64,000 bases of DNA, from NCBI GenBank assembly GCA_025330725.1, contig JAIWND010000032.1:62001-126000 (forward strand), given 5' to 3'. Of the stretch, positions 33,606 to 45,380 are shown piece after piece; position 1 is the first letter of the stretch, and each line of letters starts with the position of its first letter. A model generated the notes under the pieces. That model was not told the origin of the DNA. It did not search any database and saw nothing but the letters and a program-made list of their open reading frames with translations. Made by a program: the position numbers and the translations under genes. The DNA comes from Chlamydoabsidia padenii. Taxonomy: Eukaryota > Mucoromycota > Mucoromycetes > Mucorales > Cunninghamellaceae.

Positions 33606-35588
33606 TCAATGCTATGTTCCAAATAAGGGGTAGAGCAGTTTACTTACTAGGGTCCCACCAGATACTATCACAGTTATCGGGAACAGGTTTACGATAGTTA
33701 GGATCGGATGATTGTATTAAGGTAGAAGGTACAGGTGTTTCTAAAGTAGGAGCAACACTGGGGCAGTTGTAACAAGTGTTCCAGTTCGTGGTGTTAAAGT
33801 TACAGCCTTGAAGGAGACTACCAGAAGCCACACCGTCAGTAGAGATAGTGATGTTTTCAAGACCATTACAGATTTCTTTGCCGGTATTGGGGAGATTGCA
33901 TTGCATATAAGGTTGACTGGCGAGTTGACTGTTGGGTACAGGGTTTTGCATCTACGAAAAGAATAAGAATAATGATGTTAGTTTACACATTGTTTCCCCC
34001 ACCCCTTTTCTTCACTACCTACCCATTGAAGCAATTGTTCGTTCGTCACAAACCATACATCAGATTTACCAGAGAAGGATTGAATAAGGTCGACGACACC
34101 ATTCTTCAGAGCTGATACATCAGGGGTACCAGGATAGTTTGTCAGATGAGCTAAAAGAGAAAGAGAGAGAGAAAGAGATAGGTAAGGTTGATGATGATTA
34201 AAAGGCATTTTGATTTGGGTACTTACTAGGATGAACGTAGATACCAAAAGGTTGACGACTGCCAGTGTAATGACGTTGGAAGTTGGTGTTTGACCAAGCG
34301 GTAACATCGGAAACAGACCCGGCCAAATAAACATCCATCAATTGAGGAGTATTAGCATTATCCATCACGGCGTACATTGGTACTTCCCAGACACCGGGTA
34401 ACTTGACCTTTCCAGGATCGCAAATACCAGTCCAGCAATCGTTAGCCATACCATTATCCAAAGTGTAGGGCCTATAACCGAAAAAAAAAAAAAAAAGTCG
34501 TGTGTTAATAATAGATCGAGTTATTACATATACTCTTTACTTACCAGAAACAATCATCTACAGTACCTGTAGAAGAGCTATCATATAAGAATCCTTGTTG
34601 TTGTATATTGGTAAGAGTATCGGCAGTATAGTTCACTAGGAAGAAGAATAAAAGATTTAAAAGTTAGTAACCTAAAAATGAGAAACAGGAATGAATATAG
34701 GGGATAACTTACAGAAAGGAGCTCGGAAGCCCTTAATCTTGCCATAAGGAATACCACCATATTCATGAAGCATCGACTTTGCAGCTGCGATTTCCCTTTT
34801 TGGGAGGAAAGAATAAAGTTAGTGTTAGTATCAGAGAAAAGCATCAATGAGAGAGACAGAGAGTACTTACTGCGCCGATGGTGTTCCAACATGAGTAAAG
34901 GTGTGGCTAAAGAAGAAGAAGAGAAGGTTGTAAGTATCGTGTCATTCGAATCATATTTGTATTTATACTTACTCGGCGACTTCATTTCCATTGGCATACC
35001 ACTGTTGGACCAAGGAGAAATCAGTGTATTCCATGGAGACATACCTATGTAAAAGGAAAAGAGAGAGATTAGTATCAGCACTATTATAAAAATTATTTGG
35101 CACGATATAGTATTGTCGATCCTTTTTTTTTTTTTTTATTACCAGGAACCCTATAGAAGAAGGGAAAAAATTAATCAATTTGATATACTAACACCACTAC
35201 TGCCTTTTATTTACCTTTGCGGGGCAGCCATTTGGATTCCTAAGGAGTGAGACAAACAACAAAAATAAAAGGAGACAATTAGTTAAAAGTCATTATAAAG
35301 ATGTTCATGTACTTACTTGACATTTAACAAATCTTGAGCAGTTTGAAGTAACTTTGGTTGGACAGAGTCGTCAAAGGTGATAACAACAAATTGAGGAGTG
35401 TCTTTGGGTTGAAGGCCGCCAGGTGGATTGGTGGAAGCACATAAACAGTTGGGAAGTTTACATGAGTTGGGATCACAGGTGTACGATGAAGCAGTAGAGG
35501 TACCCCCAGGAACAGCACCTTCTTGAGCAATAGCCGGTGCCACCAAACACGCAGCAATAATAGCAGTAGTAATAGTAAAGACCTTCAT
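33328..35588 (-). CDS. GPI-anchored chitin deacetylase
   Basis: Eleven exons from 35588-35317 to 33533-33328 give 489 residues. Signal peptide MKVFTITTAIIAACLVAPAIA, then a short Cys-rich part and a NodB polysaccharide deacetylase domain (about 65-330): VVITFDDSV (catalytic Asp and metal Asp), DHTFTHV (metal-binding His pair) and GFRAPF. The Cys-rich tail ends in a hydrophobic stretch (MTPIYGLLVTSIIAGLTGLLL-like) typical of a GPI signal. It should remove acetyl groups from chitin to make chitosan, a major wall polymer in Mucoromycota. One exon (35150-35143) has 8 bases; it is needed to give AKGSWYVSMEYTDF in frame, which matches the family. The last intron holds a 50-base tract (T in sense). 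The second metal-site and catalytic-His motif near the C-terminal end of the domain is probably in the PFGIYVHPTH region. Confidence 0.93.
33553..33602. repeat. 50-base A/T tract in the last chitin deacetylase intron
   Basis: A on the plus strand, T on the sense strand, just before the acceptor of the final exon. Confidence 0.9.
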
Positions 35589-35954
35589 TGGGTCAGTAAA
35601 TTGAAAAAAGTATTAGTGAAGAGAAAGGGAAGAAGAAGGAAGAAAAAACAAAAAGAGACAACGAAACTTTATTCCTTTATTTAAACGCCGACCTGTGCGT
35701 TACAGAGTAAATTGGACTTTTTTGGTTGTTTTATTTACAAGGAGTCCTATTTTTAAACATCCGGCAGTAAAACAATCAAATTTACCCTCACCTCCACCCC
35801 TACATCATTTGATATTCTCCCGCCCAACTAATGTTTTCTCGTGGATCATTACCACAAATCGTCGCCACTAAATTGGGTGAAAAAGAGGGTACACAATCAA
35901 TATCATACCAATCAAATAGTTTATTTTATTCTTTATTCTTTATCCATAGCTAAA
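35589..35954. other. Spacer, chitin deacetylase promoter and hydrolase 3' end
   Basis: A motif variant (TTTAAACGCCGAC, 35680-35692) lies about 95 bases upstream of the chitin deacetylase start, next to an A/T-rich TATA-like stretch. No gene seen. Confidence 0.5.
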
Positions 35955-37719
35955 CTATTCTATTGAATATAACTGTCTACACCAGGCTTGAATCATATGT
36001 GCACCATAAAGAGACCGGAGTGACCAAAATAGATACCATACATGATGAGCGCCCTATCATAAGACAACACAGGTTAAATTAGGTTTAAAGTAAATATCGA
36101 TTCACTTACAGGTATCACCAACAGAGTACATAAATCGGGATTTGATCCTACAATAGCATATATCAAAGATGAAAGAGAAGGGTCAGTCATTATTTCATAT
36201 ACTTGTTCTTTTCTCCGATACTTTACCATAATCCATACTTGTTTTGAAGTTGATACCAATGGTAGTATCCACCATCATATCTCGTTGACCTGTGATGACC
36301 AAAAAAGGAATCCGTGTTTCTTGATGTTTCACTATGTACAAGGGAGAGTGACGATCCAAGAATACTGGGTCGATTTCATCAAGTAAGGCAACCTTGTGAG
36401 TAAAGTAGGTTTTTCTGACCTGATCACTTTGAATATCCAGGATGCCATTCAAGCTTATCACACCACGGATACTTGTATCCACAGATTCAAAGCCTAATGG
36501 TCCCGAATACCCGAAAAACAAAAATCAGCTATCTATTTTTAACTTTATGTTTCTTTAATTATTACCAGGTTGCCATTCGGGCTCGTTTGCTGTCAAAGCG
36601 ACCAAAGCTGCGAGTTGTGCCCCTGAAGAATCCCTATTAGCGGTGTTTTAATATATTGTGTTTCCTGCGTTCTTTTTATGTTACTTTTACCCTGAGAGAA
36701 CAATGAAGTTTGGATCGCCGCCATAAGATTGGATGGATTGTTTCACCCATCGCAGTGCACGTTTAATATCATACAGTTGAGCAGGATAAGGATGGTTTGG
36801 TGCGAGTCGATAGGTCATATTTACCACCACCCAGTTTTCTTGAGCCACCAGGATCTTTTCAAAAGGGTAAAAGATGTTTTTGGTGCCTTGCTGCCAACCA
36901 CCCCCATGGATATGCATGAGAACAGGTCTGAGTGGTCGATCTGCTGATGAGGTGAGACTGTAGACATCCAGTTGTAGTCGCTGTTTTTCCATTGTTTCCT
37001 CAAGTTCCTCTTTGGTGGCATAGGTGACTACATATAAACAAAGTATGTTGAGGATTAGTTCTGTGGGTTACCGTGTATTACTAATATAATCTATTAATGC
37101 TTACTATTTGAGGTAACAGACACATTTCGAGGTTGCCAAAGTGGATTCATCAAAAGTCGTAGGACCCATTTCTTCCTATTCCACAAAATAAAATAAAAAA
37201 AAGTCAGCATTTCTTTTCATGGTGGCACGGCGGGAGTTTAAAAATGTGTGTACCTGAGATCGATCTGCTTAGATAAAGGTAATGGTTGTAAAGCATTCAT
37301 AAAGATTAATTGTTCCTGATTCATTTCCCAAAACATATAAAGGCAGGCCAGAAGGTTGGGGATATCCAAGATGTAGAATATAAGCCAAGCAAACCAATAA
37401 TCTAGGCAGTTTCGAATGATAATATAAACAATGTATGTGAGTTCCAACAGGTTTCGGCACCCTATCCGTATTACTTACCAAATCCGCCTAGTGTGTTGAT
37501 GATTCCTATTGCCAGACATTTTATCACAAAGAGATGCAAAGGCATTTCAGCACGAATGGAGACATGGATTTCAAGTAGGTTAATAAGAGGCCGTAAATGT
37601 TGAGAGCGAGAGTTGAACAGTATATTGGCCACTTGGTGAGGATAAAATGTGTCAAGGTTGAAAAAGAAGCCAATAACCACCCATAAAAAGTAAAAAGTGG
37701 AAGCCAAGGGCGCCAACAT
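35955..37719 (-). CDS. Membrane-anchored alpha/beta hydrolase (HSL/arylacetamide deacetylase-like)
   Basis: Eight exons (37719-37479, 37401-37254, 37175-37105, 37027-36691, 36633-36566, 36493-36227, 36147-36110, 36053-35955) give 422 residues. The first 130 residues contain three hydrophobic segments that should anchor it to a membrane, probably ER. The hydrolase domain has the oxyanion loop MHIHGGGW, the nucleophile elbow GDSSGAQ (catalytic Ser), a catalytic Asp in GQRDMMVD and a catalytic His in GAHHVWY, the complete triad. HGGGW and GDSSG place it in the hormone-sensitive-lipase/esterase group. It lies head to head with DGAT2, 312 bases apart, so a role in acyl-glycerol or sterol-ester turnover is plausible, but substrate is unknown. 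Intron 2 carries a motif variant (37229-37245). Confidence 0.85.
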
Positions 37720-38031
37720 GAATGAGTGGGAGAATCAGAAGATCACACAAGGCAAAGACTAGTACTATTATTAATGATTAATGTGATATATTTACTATAT
37801 TAACAAGATACAAAATAAAATAAGGTGTGTACAATAATGACAAAGCAGAATGAAAGAGGGATAAAAGAAGAGGTTGAAAAAAGGTATAAATAAACCCGCC
37901 ATCTATCATCCGTGTCGGGATTTGAATATACCAAGCATGTGAAGACAATCTTATAAGTCTGAGCATGATTTCTCATTCTCGCTCTTCTTTCTCTTTCCTT
38001 TTTTCTTTCTCTTCACTACAATTCTAACTAC
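37720..38031. promoter_or_regulatory. Divergent promoter of the hydrolase and DGAT2 genes
   Basis: 312 bases between start codons. It has a TATA-like GGTATAAATAAA (37883-37894, plus sense), a motif copy (CGGGATTTGAATA, 37916-37928) and a CT-rich DGAT2 leader. Confidence 0.55.
37916..37928 (+). promoter_or_regulatory. Dispersed motif in the hydrolase/DGAT2 promoter
   Basis: CGGGATTTGAATA, about 105 bases before the DGAT2 start codon. Confidence 0.5.
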
Positions 38032-39447
38032 ATGTCGGCTACACCACCAAACGAAGCTAACTCACCAACATTAGCTACTGATAAAAAACCTGTGATCTGT
38101 GAAGACACCCCTCCACCTAGTATTAATGGAGATGCCACCACACCTCTGACTCCTTCCGACGACGGTACAACAAAACTACAAGAGGCGACCCCCTCTAAAA
38201 TACAACAACATGTGCGTTGGGCTCCTTTAAAAATACCTTTGGAACGACGATTACAAATGCTTGTCATGCTCACCTATGTTTGTCTTTTGTTGATCTGCTT
38301 ATCAGCCTTCGCCTATTCTCTTTTGATACCCATGATGTGGCCTTTGGTGATTGCCTATACAACCTTTGTTTACCTGGATAAGGCACCAGAACAAGGAGGT
38401 CGACGATTTGAATGGGCTCGAAAACTGGTTGTGTGGAAATACTTTGCAGGCTACTACCCTATCTCTTTGGTGAAGGTAAAGAAAAAAGACAGCATCTGAA
38501 AAGGAAAAAAGTGATGACTAACTCACCTTTTATTTATATATATATATATATATATGATAGGAAGCAGATTTGGATCCTTCGAAAAACTATGTATTTGGCT
38601 ATCATCCACATGGTATTATTTCCATGGGTGCCTTTGGTAACTTTGCCACGGAAGCCACCGGATTCAGTCAACTCTTCCCTGGTATCAAGCCTTCTCTCTT
38701 AACCTTGGTCTCAAACTTTAAGTTGCCTTTGTATCGTGATATTATCCTTTCATTGGGTATAGCATCCGTGTCTCGCCAGTCTTGTGAACACATCTTGAAC
38801 TCTGGTCCTGGTCGGTCCATTGTGATTGTGGTGGGTGGAGCGGCGGAATCACTCAGTGCTCGACCGGGGATCGCTGATTTGACACTAAAGAAACGATTGG
38901 GATTCATTCGCCTGGCTATTCTTCATCAAGCTTCTTTGGTCCCTACCTTCTCCTTTGGTGAAAATGATATCTATGAACAATTGGATAATGTGAAAGGATC
39001 CACGGTCTGGAAGGTACAAAAACGTATGCAGCAAGTCCTTGGCTTTACTTTGCCCCTCTTTCATGCTCGGGGTGTCTTTAATTGTAAGTTAACAAAAGTC
39101 ATTATATTTGAAAAAAAGAAAAAAAAAAAGGATATTTGATTAATAGTCTTGCTTTTTATTAGATGATGTGGGTCTTCTTCCCTTTAGACATCCGATTGTT
39201 ACTGTTGGTAGGTCATGAAAACAGAAAAAAGTATTTGAATAATCAAGTTAACTAAATTTATCTTCTTCTTATGAACATAGTTGGTAAACCCATTCCAGTC
39301 CCTGTTCTTGAATCTGGTACCGAACCTACTCAAGAAGAAATATTGGCCGTCCAAGCCGAATACATAAACGAACTACAGGCTATATACGACAAGTACAAGG
39401 ACATATATGCAAAAGATCGTATACAAGAACTTCGGATTGTCGAATAA
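38032..39447 (+). CDS. DGA1: Diacylglycerol O-acyltransferase type 2
   Basis: Four exons (38032-38475, 38561-39083, 39163-39207, 39281-39447) give 392 residues. After a Pro/Thr-rich cytosolic N terminus (about 60 residues) come two hydrophobic helices (about 80-125). The acyltransferase part has the DGAT2 signature FGYHPHGI (catalytic HPHG), then GRSIVIVVGGAAESL, RPGIADLTLKKRLGFIRLA, and the PTFSFGENDIYEQ motif; the C-terminal part has YDVGLLPFRHPIVTVVGKPI. It acylates diacylglycerol with acyl-CoA at the ER and lipid-droplet surface, the last step of triacylglycerol synthesis. The N-terminal and C-terminal parts match the family along the whole length. Oleaginous Mucoromycota often have two such genes; which one this is cannot be told. 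Confidence 0.96.
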
Positions 39448-40199
39448 TCTTTTTAAATGGCTGAAAATAGTGTAGTATATATAGTATATCACAACACTGT
39501 AGTCTTTTGTTAGTTAGTATCATTCATCATTTTATTTGTACTTTAATCATATCTATTTATTCTCATATTTTGAGATCATCAATAAACATGGTATTAACTC
39601 CATTTGCCTTTATAATATTCTTTGGTATGTGTTTGTTGCACGGCAATGGCAGTCTTTTTTACATGTCTTTATGGGCAAAAGAAAAAGTCGAGGATCAAGT
39701 CATATGGAAATGATTATCTAAAAGTCTTCAATTAATAAAAAGCATTCATATAGATCAATTAATACAAAAGAGAAAGAGAGAGGGATCGCTTACACCCTGA
39801 TTTCAATCATATGATCATAGTGATAAAAATACATGCATGCGGGATTTGAAAATGCATGAATTTGTAAAATTCAAACAGCGATCTGACCACAGGATCATAC
39901 TCAAGAGGTAAAGAGTTGATAGAAAAGTATATAAAACCCTCTTTTCCATTTTAATACGTAGAGACCATCACTTCTAGTAACCTGATAGAGTATAACACAG
40001 TAAGACAAGAATACGATAAATGACATCTATGCCTTTATCATTTTATTACAATGTTTATATTTAAAAAAAATAATGTGTGTGGGGGGAGGGGATTGTATAT
40101 GTATATGAGAGATAATGAAGAAATATATAAGTGTAAATGCTATAACAAATAAAAAGGGGGAAGGGAGTGATATTTAATTAGTGGGAGTGGGAAGACTAA
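39448..40199. other. Convergent spacer, DGAT2 to MBF-type factor
   Basis: No convincing gene; AATAAA for DGAT2 at about 39581-39586 and a perfect motif copy at 39839-39854. Open frames of 61-68 codons at 39507-39721 are uncharacterised and probably chance. Confidence 0.5.
39839..39854 (+). promoter_or_regulatory. Dispersed motif copy in a convergent spacer
   Basis: GCGGGATTTGAAAATG, a perfect consensus match between two gene ends, with no start codon nearby. Confidence 0.5.
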
Positions 40200-42462
40200 C
40201 TATTGATCCATCGTGGTTTGTCCAAAGGAAGCCAAGAGAGGAGATAGCATAAGATCGACGTTTTCATAATTGACATTACAACACATGGAAATGAGTCGCT
40301 TGTAATCTTGGTATCTCTTGTTAGGTGTCTGAGCCTGTAATGTGAGTATTTCCTTGACAAGTTGTTGTCTATGTTCCACTAATTGCTTCAGTCGTTGTTC
40401 AGTAGGTGTTGATGTGGCAGAATCCGGTGAAGAAGGTGATGATGAGGTTTGTACAATAGATGTTCTCGCTGATGATGTGCGATTGTTGACAGAAGGTGTA
40501 TATATTGTTGATGTAGATAAAAAAGATGATGTGGTAGTTTCATCGTTGAGAGATGATGATGGTATAGGTTCTTCGTATTGTTTAATAAATTGTTGTAGTC
40601 GAACCATTTGAGTATACTCCATCACCTGGTGTAACTGTCGTTGCAAGTCGATGGCGTCTGATTCTGCGGCATCCCGTGCTGTGCTATCAAAAACGAGCTG
40701 CCTCATCGTCGCATTTGTCATTTCCACTCTTTTCTCCACCATTTCCAATTCCACCCTGGCTTCCCGTAAGAGTTGATCCTTGTGTTCTTGGTCCCGTTCG
40801 TAACTGTTGATGCATTCGTCCACCACCTTGCCAATGTCGCGAATAACAGGTGAAGCACTGTATTGATGAGTATGTGAGATAGATTCGGCAAGTGGTGAGT
40901 TTGTATCATTGTCGTCATTGTCTTGGTTTGTGTCAGTAGTTTGTAAAGCCTGTTCAATCCTCCGTCGAGCACGTTTTCGGATATTTTCACCGGGACCAGA
41001 ATGTTGATACGCCAGCGAGTTTGATCCATCGAGTTCCAATATATAATCCTGTGGGGTCTTCCCTGCTTCATTCATCAGTTGTGTGTTAGCACCTGTTTCC
41101 ACCAAGAGCCGGACGAGTTTCTTGTTCCCAATGCGAGCAGCAATTGTCAAAGCCGTATCACCATAGACATCCTGTACGTTCAGTATTTGTACCAAATCCT
41201 CCTGTTGAGATTTAATCCTATCCATCAAGCAATCCATATAGTATCTTGATGCCTGTACCTTGCCCCTCCAACCAGCGGTAGATGCAATATGGTGAAATAC
41301 TGTTTGATCCTTCTTGTCGATATTGAATATGGTCTTTCGAAGCATTTCCAGCATGTGAGGGAAACACCGTCGTTCAAAGTTGTTGTTGAAGAGGACGGCA
41401 CGAATTAATGCAGTCTGACCCTTATAGTTGACACGGTAGAGATCGGCGCCATGATGAAGAAGGAGCTTGACAATTTTGAGGTGACCAATAGCTGCTGCCC
41501 AATGAAGACTCGTGTGGCCTTCGTCGTCGATGATAATGTTGAAATCCAAGTCGGCTGGTGGATGGATCAAAAGACTTGGTACACGTTTATCGCCAGAAAT
41601 GAAGTGCCGTAATAGTTGTACATCGTAAGGTTCACCGTCGTCATGATAGGTTGGTGGATCAGTAGTGATAATATCGTCCATATCTTCATCCACTTCGGAA
41701 GGCGACATGGGTGCTGAATGACTGATATATTGGTGGAGGTTAGTTTCATCGTCAATATTATCTTCGTTATTGTTGTTGCTGTTGCTCCTGTTACTATTGT
41801 AGAGACATGATGGTGGAAGGGCTATACCAGGTGGTGGATCATAATTTGGAGGAGGACGTTTTTGACCAACAAATGCTCTTGCTCGACTTGACCCTTGTAC
41901 AGGAAGAGGAAGAGGAGGATATGGATTCAATAGTTGTTGTTTCTGCATCTCCAATAGCACTTTTTGTTTCTTGGTGAGTTTAGGTTCTTTAAGTGTCTTT
42001 GGTTTATAACTGGTTGCTGTTGTGTGTTTTGGTGCCAAAGGAGGACTATGTATACCAGGTTGAAACATGAGTAGAGGTGATAAGAGTCCAAAGACATCAT
42101 AACGTCTTGCCAAATCTTTGCCACGTTCAAGAGGGATCCAGGTGCCTACACCATTAATAACAATGTGAGGGAGGGGGGGGTTTTATTAGTATTTTTGATA
42201 TTTAAACTATCAAAGAGAGTATGTATTTATTACCTTGATATTTCCCATAACCACCTTGTATCTTTTCATGTATTCCAGTTTGTACTTCTCGTTCAAGAAT
42301 GCGAGTGCGTTGAGCTTTGCCAAACTCGGCCACCTTTAAAATTTGAGTTGCATTCACATAACCATCGCCGCGTCGTCGCATCACTGCAATATCTCGACAT
42401 ATTACTTCATATACAGCGACATTGGAATAGGTTGCTTTAAACACAATAGGTTGATCAGTCAT
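40200..42462 (-). CDS. MBF-type APSES/ankyrin transcription factor (Mbp1/Swi4/Res family)
   Basis: Two exons, 42462-42234 and 42145-40200, give 724 residues. Residues about 8-110 are the APSES (KilA-N) DNA-binding domain: [29 protein letters not shown], then [28 protein letters not shown] and LARRYDV. Ankyrin repeats follow in the middle (about 275-430), including [25 protein letters not shown] and [25 protein letters not shown]. The C-terminal part is a long coiled coil plus Ser/Thr-rich region. This is the architecture of the DNA-binding subunits of MBF/SBF, which drive G1/S genes through MCB (ACGCGT) sites with a Swi6-type partner. Whether it is Mbp1-, Swi4- or Res-like cannot be decided here. 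It is head to head with the Rab5 gene. Confidence 0.92.
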
Positions 42463-42668
42463 GGTAGTTGATCAATCCAGCTGGTGACAAGAGAAGAAAA
42501 GGAAAAATATCCAAACAAAAATGAAAGGCGGGTTTTGAAATTTCGAAAAAAGAAAAAAGGATGAACCCGTAGCCCTCCTTTCTTTTTTCCTTCTTTCTTT
42601 TCTTCTTATCCTTTTTTTATTTTTCTTTTTTTTTTACTTCTTATCATTCAAGTAACTCTCTTATTGTT
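42463..42668. promoter_or_regulatory. Divergent promoter of the MBF factor and Rab5
   Basis: 206 bases between start codons, with a motif variant (GGCGGGTTTTGAAATT, 42528-42543) 66 bases from the MBF factor start and a long T/C leader before Rab5. Confidence 0.55.
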
Positions 42669-43686
42669 ATGACCGACATATCCTTTACCAACACTACTTC
42701 TGCACTTCCTAATAATGGCAAGGCGACCAATGTCAAGTTGGTTTTACTTGGTAAGGCTTGGCATTATTAAACTATTCCAACTAGAGTGGAAGTCTGATTA
42801 AGCTTTCTTGACTATATTGTTTTTTTTTAGGTGAATCTGCTGTTGGCAAGTCTAGTCTTGTTTTACGCTTTGTTAATCGTGAATACGCTGAAAACAGGGA
42901 ACCCACTATTGGAGGTAAGTAGTAAAAGATACCTTGTCTAAAGGTCTAACATGGTCCACAAGAGGGGATAGAGTACTAAATAACTTGTTTAACCTGCACC
43001 TCGTGCTTTTTATTTATATCCACCAGCGGCATTTCTAACCCAAAAATGTCATTTGAACGATCGTACTATCAAATTCGAAATTTGGGACACTGCTGGTCAA
43101 GAACGATTCCATTCACTTGCACCCATGTATTATCGATGTGCACAAGCATCTATCATTGTCTATGATATCACTAAATCAGTAAGTTGTTATCTACATATTT
43201 AAAAAAAAAAAAAGGGGGGAGGGTAATCAATTTAAATATACTCATTCTTTTTTTTTTTTTCTTTTTCTTTTTAATGATAGGCAACTTTGGAAAAGGCGAA
43301 ATCTTGGGTAAAGGAATTACAACGTCAAGCGAATCAAGATATTGTGATTGCTCTTGTAGGCAACAAATTGGATCTTGTGGAAGATGATGAATCAGAACGT
43401 CAAGTACAATTGGAAGATGCCAAAGCCTATGCTGATGAAGCTGATCTTCTCTTCTTTGAAACAAGTGCCAAATCTGCTTTTAATGTGGATGCTGTATTTG
43501 CTGCTATCGGTAAAGAAGAATCAAAACATATATAATCATGTTACTCACACTCTTTGTTATGTAGCTGAAAAGATCCCTTTGGAATACATCATGTCGAATC
43601 GAAATGCTGCAGGCCGCCAATCTGGATCAACCCGTGTGGAATTAACTCAACCTGCTACTCAAACTAGTGGATCATGTGCTTGCTAA
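42669..43686 (+). CDS. Rab5-type small GTPase (Ypt5/Vps21)
   Basis: Five exons (42669-42750, 42831-42914, 43027-43178, 43281-43509, 43565-43686) give 222 residues. G motifs: GESAVGKSS (P-loop), EPTIGAAFLTQ (switch I, the Rab5 signature), WDTAGQE (switch II), NKLDL and ETSAK. The C terminus is CAC, a Rab prenylation site. Rab5 proteins recruit tethers and PI3-kinase at early endosomes and drive their fusion. The family assignment is firm, but which of several possible paralogues this is cannot be said. Confidence 0.96.
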
Positions 43687-43997
43687 ATAAAAGGAGGGAA
43701 CACATTTACTTTATATCATACCCTACCTCTCTCTCTTTCTTTTTATTTGACAACTAGTTTTATATTTACAGTAGTAGAATCTGACTAATATAATAATAAT
43801 AAAATAAATACTATTGTCCCTTCTCCTCTTTACTATGAATAGATCATATATTACAAGCACAACACTAGTTAGGATCTATATTATCATATACCCCTTTGTA
43901 TTAAAAAATGTAAATGGTTTTTTTTATTATTATTTATTAAAACAAGACTAAATAAATAGATGTAGATACTATATAAAGCTATAACTACAGTGTGGAA
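43687..43997. other. Convergent spacer, Rab5 to proline-rich gene
   Basis: Just over 300 bases of AT-rich sequence with several polyadenylation-like signals (AATAAAATAAA near 43797). No gene seen. Confidence 0.5.
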
Positions 43998-45380
43998 TTA
44001 ATACGGATGGCGATGTGGTGAATCATAGGATTGTTGTTGATGATCACTATAAAAGGAGGGTGGTTGACTGGTAGACTTGACAAAAGAATCCGATGGCTGC
44101 TGCATCCTGTTGTTTTGAATACCATCGTCACGAATATATGTACTGCGTTTACTTGATATGTTACCATACATCCGATCCGAAGGTCCTCCATGTCCCAGAG
44201 GAGCAAGTCCCATGTGTTGTAAATTGACTGGATATCGTAAAGGTGGATGAGGTAAGAAGGGAAGCATAGGTGATCCATCCCCTTTATACTGTCGATGATG
44301 TCGCCGATCTTCTTCACTGTCGCTATTCCCTGTGTCGTCACTTTCATTGTTGTTTTCTTGATGCATATACCTTTTCGGAGGTATCGATCGACCATGGCGT
44401 GGAGGAAACTTGTTGACCATAGGAAGAAGAGGCATCATTGGTGGTGGTGGTGGTGGTGGTGGTGGAAACATCATCACAGGATAAGAAGGATCGTCATTTT
44501 CAGGTACAGATGGTTTACGAGGTAGACTTTTACTACGATGTCTTCGAAATCCATGTTGTCGGTATTGTTTGTTTCGTTCGTCAAGTGATCGATTGGGTGA
44601 CAAATCCACTATTGGAGGTGGCGGAATAGAACCAAATTGAGGTGGAGGAGGAGGAGGCATTGACCCCGCAAGATAATCAGGTTGTTGATAGTAGTAATAC
44701 GGATGGCGTTGTTGTCGAGGTGCTGAAGATGATGTCCAAGAATGTCGTTGTTGGTGGTCGTCTGCCATTTGTGCATAGTAAGTTTGCCATATGTATTCCG
44801 CATTTTGTACCCGGTATTGTAAGATGTGCAGGTGGTATTTGAGCTGAGTGTTTTCTTCTATAAGGAAATCACGTTCCCGATTGGTTTGATCCAGCTGTTG
44901 TTGTATTATAAAGAATTCATCCATATGGCCACCATATTGCTTCTTCTTGGAAGGAGTTGACTGTAAAAGGTAATCCTTGTTGCTTTCCGCCTGTAATGCT
45001 TGTTGATGATAGAGATATTGCTGATGGTCATATGCTGCACTGAGGTTATTTATCATACTAGGCGGTTTCCTGTCTTTGTTGCTACTGTTAGTACTGGTGG
45101 TAGGTTGTTGTGTGGACTCAGGTGACCTAGAATAGTATCCATTATTGCCGCTGCCAGTTTCCTTTTGTTTAGTGAGTCGAGTCTGTTTCCATGGTGCATG
45201 TGCTTGTTTCGGTTTGGGTGGCGTAGGTGGTCGTTTTGATGTAAGGTTGAATTGACCATCTTCAGGCTGTGCAAAGTCTTGGTGATGACTTTCCAGAGGT
45301 GTCACTTGGAATCCTTCTGGATTATCTTGTAGTTTTTGGTATGGTACTGGCGGTGAGCTAAGGGTAACTTTGGTGGTCAT
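43998..45380 (-). CDS. Proline-rich coiled-coil protein, unrecognised
   Basis: A single uninterrupted frame of 460 codons, starting at the ATG at 45380 ([18 protein letters not shown]). Longer in-frame extension to 45512 reads as CT-repeat leader (a string of Ser and Leu) and is not adopted. Features: Pro-rich and Gln-rich segments; one probable coiled coil (about residues 155-210, FFIIQQQLDQTNRERDFLIE... heptad pattern); then Tyr- and Pro-rich tracts with PPPPPPP runs and MPP repeats, and a Tyr/Ser/His-rich tail. Poly-Pro with a coiled coil suggests an adaptor binding SH3 or profilin-type partners in the actin cytoskeleton, an inference from composition only. Absence of introns is unusual here, where most genes have several. 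Confidence 0.65.
   Translation of the reverse strand: MTTKVTLSSPPVPYQKLQDNPEGFQVTPLESHHQDFAQPEDGQFNLTSKRPPTPPKPKQAHAPWKQTRLTKQKETGSGNNGYYSRSPESTQQPTTSTNSSNKDRKPPSMINNLSAAYDHQQYLYHQQALQAESNKDYLLQSTPSKKKQYGGHMDEFFIIQQQLDQTNRERDFLIEENTQLKYHLHILQYRVQNAEYIWQTYYAQMADDHQQRHSWTSSSAPRQQRHPYYYYQQPDYLAGSMPPPPPPQFGSIPPPPIVDLSPNRSLDERNKQYRQHGFRRHRSKSLPRKPSVPENDDPSYPVMMFPPPPPPPPPMMPLLPMVNKFPPRHGRSIPPKRYMHQENNNESDDTGNSDSEEDRRHHRQYKGDGSPMLPFLPHPPLRYPVNLQHMGLAPLGHGGPSDRMYGNISSKRSTYIRDDGIQNNRMQQPSDSFVKSTSQPPSFYSDHQQQSYDSPHRHPY

Noticed and set aside
36134..36146. A motif match (TCGGGATTTGATC) inside the hydrolase gene
   Set aside because: It codes GSNPD in a conserved exon, so I treat it as coincidence and did not count it.
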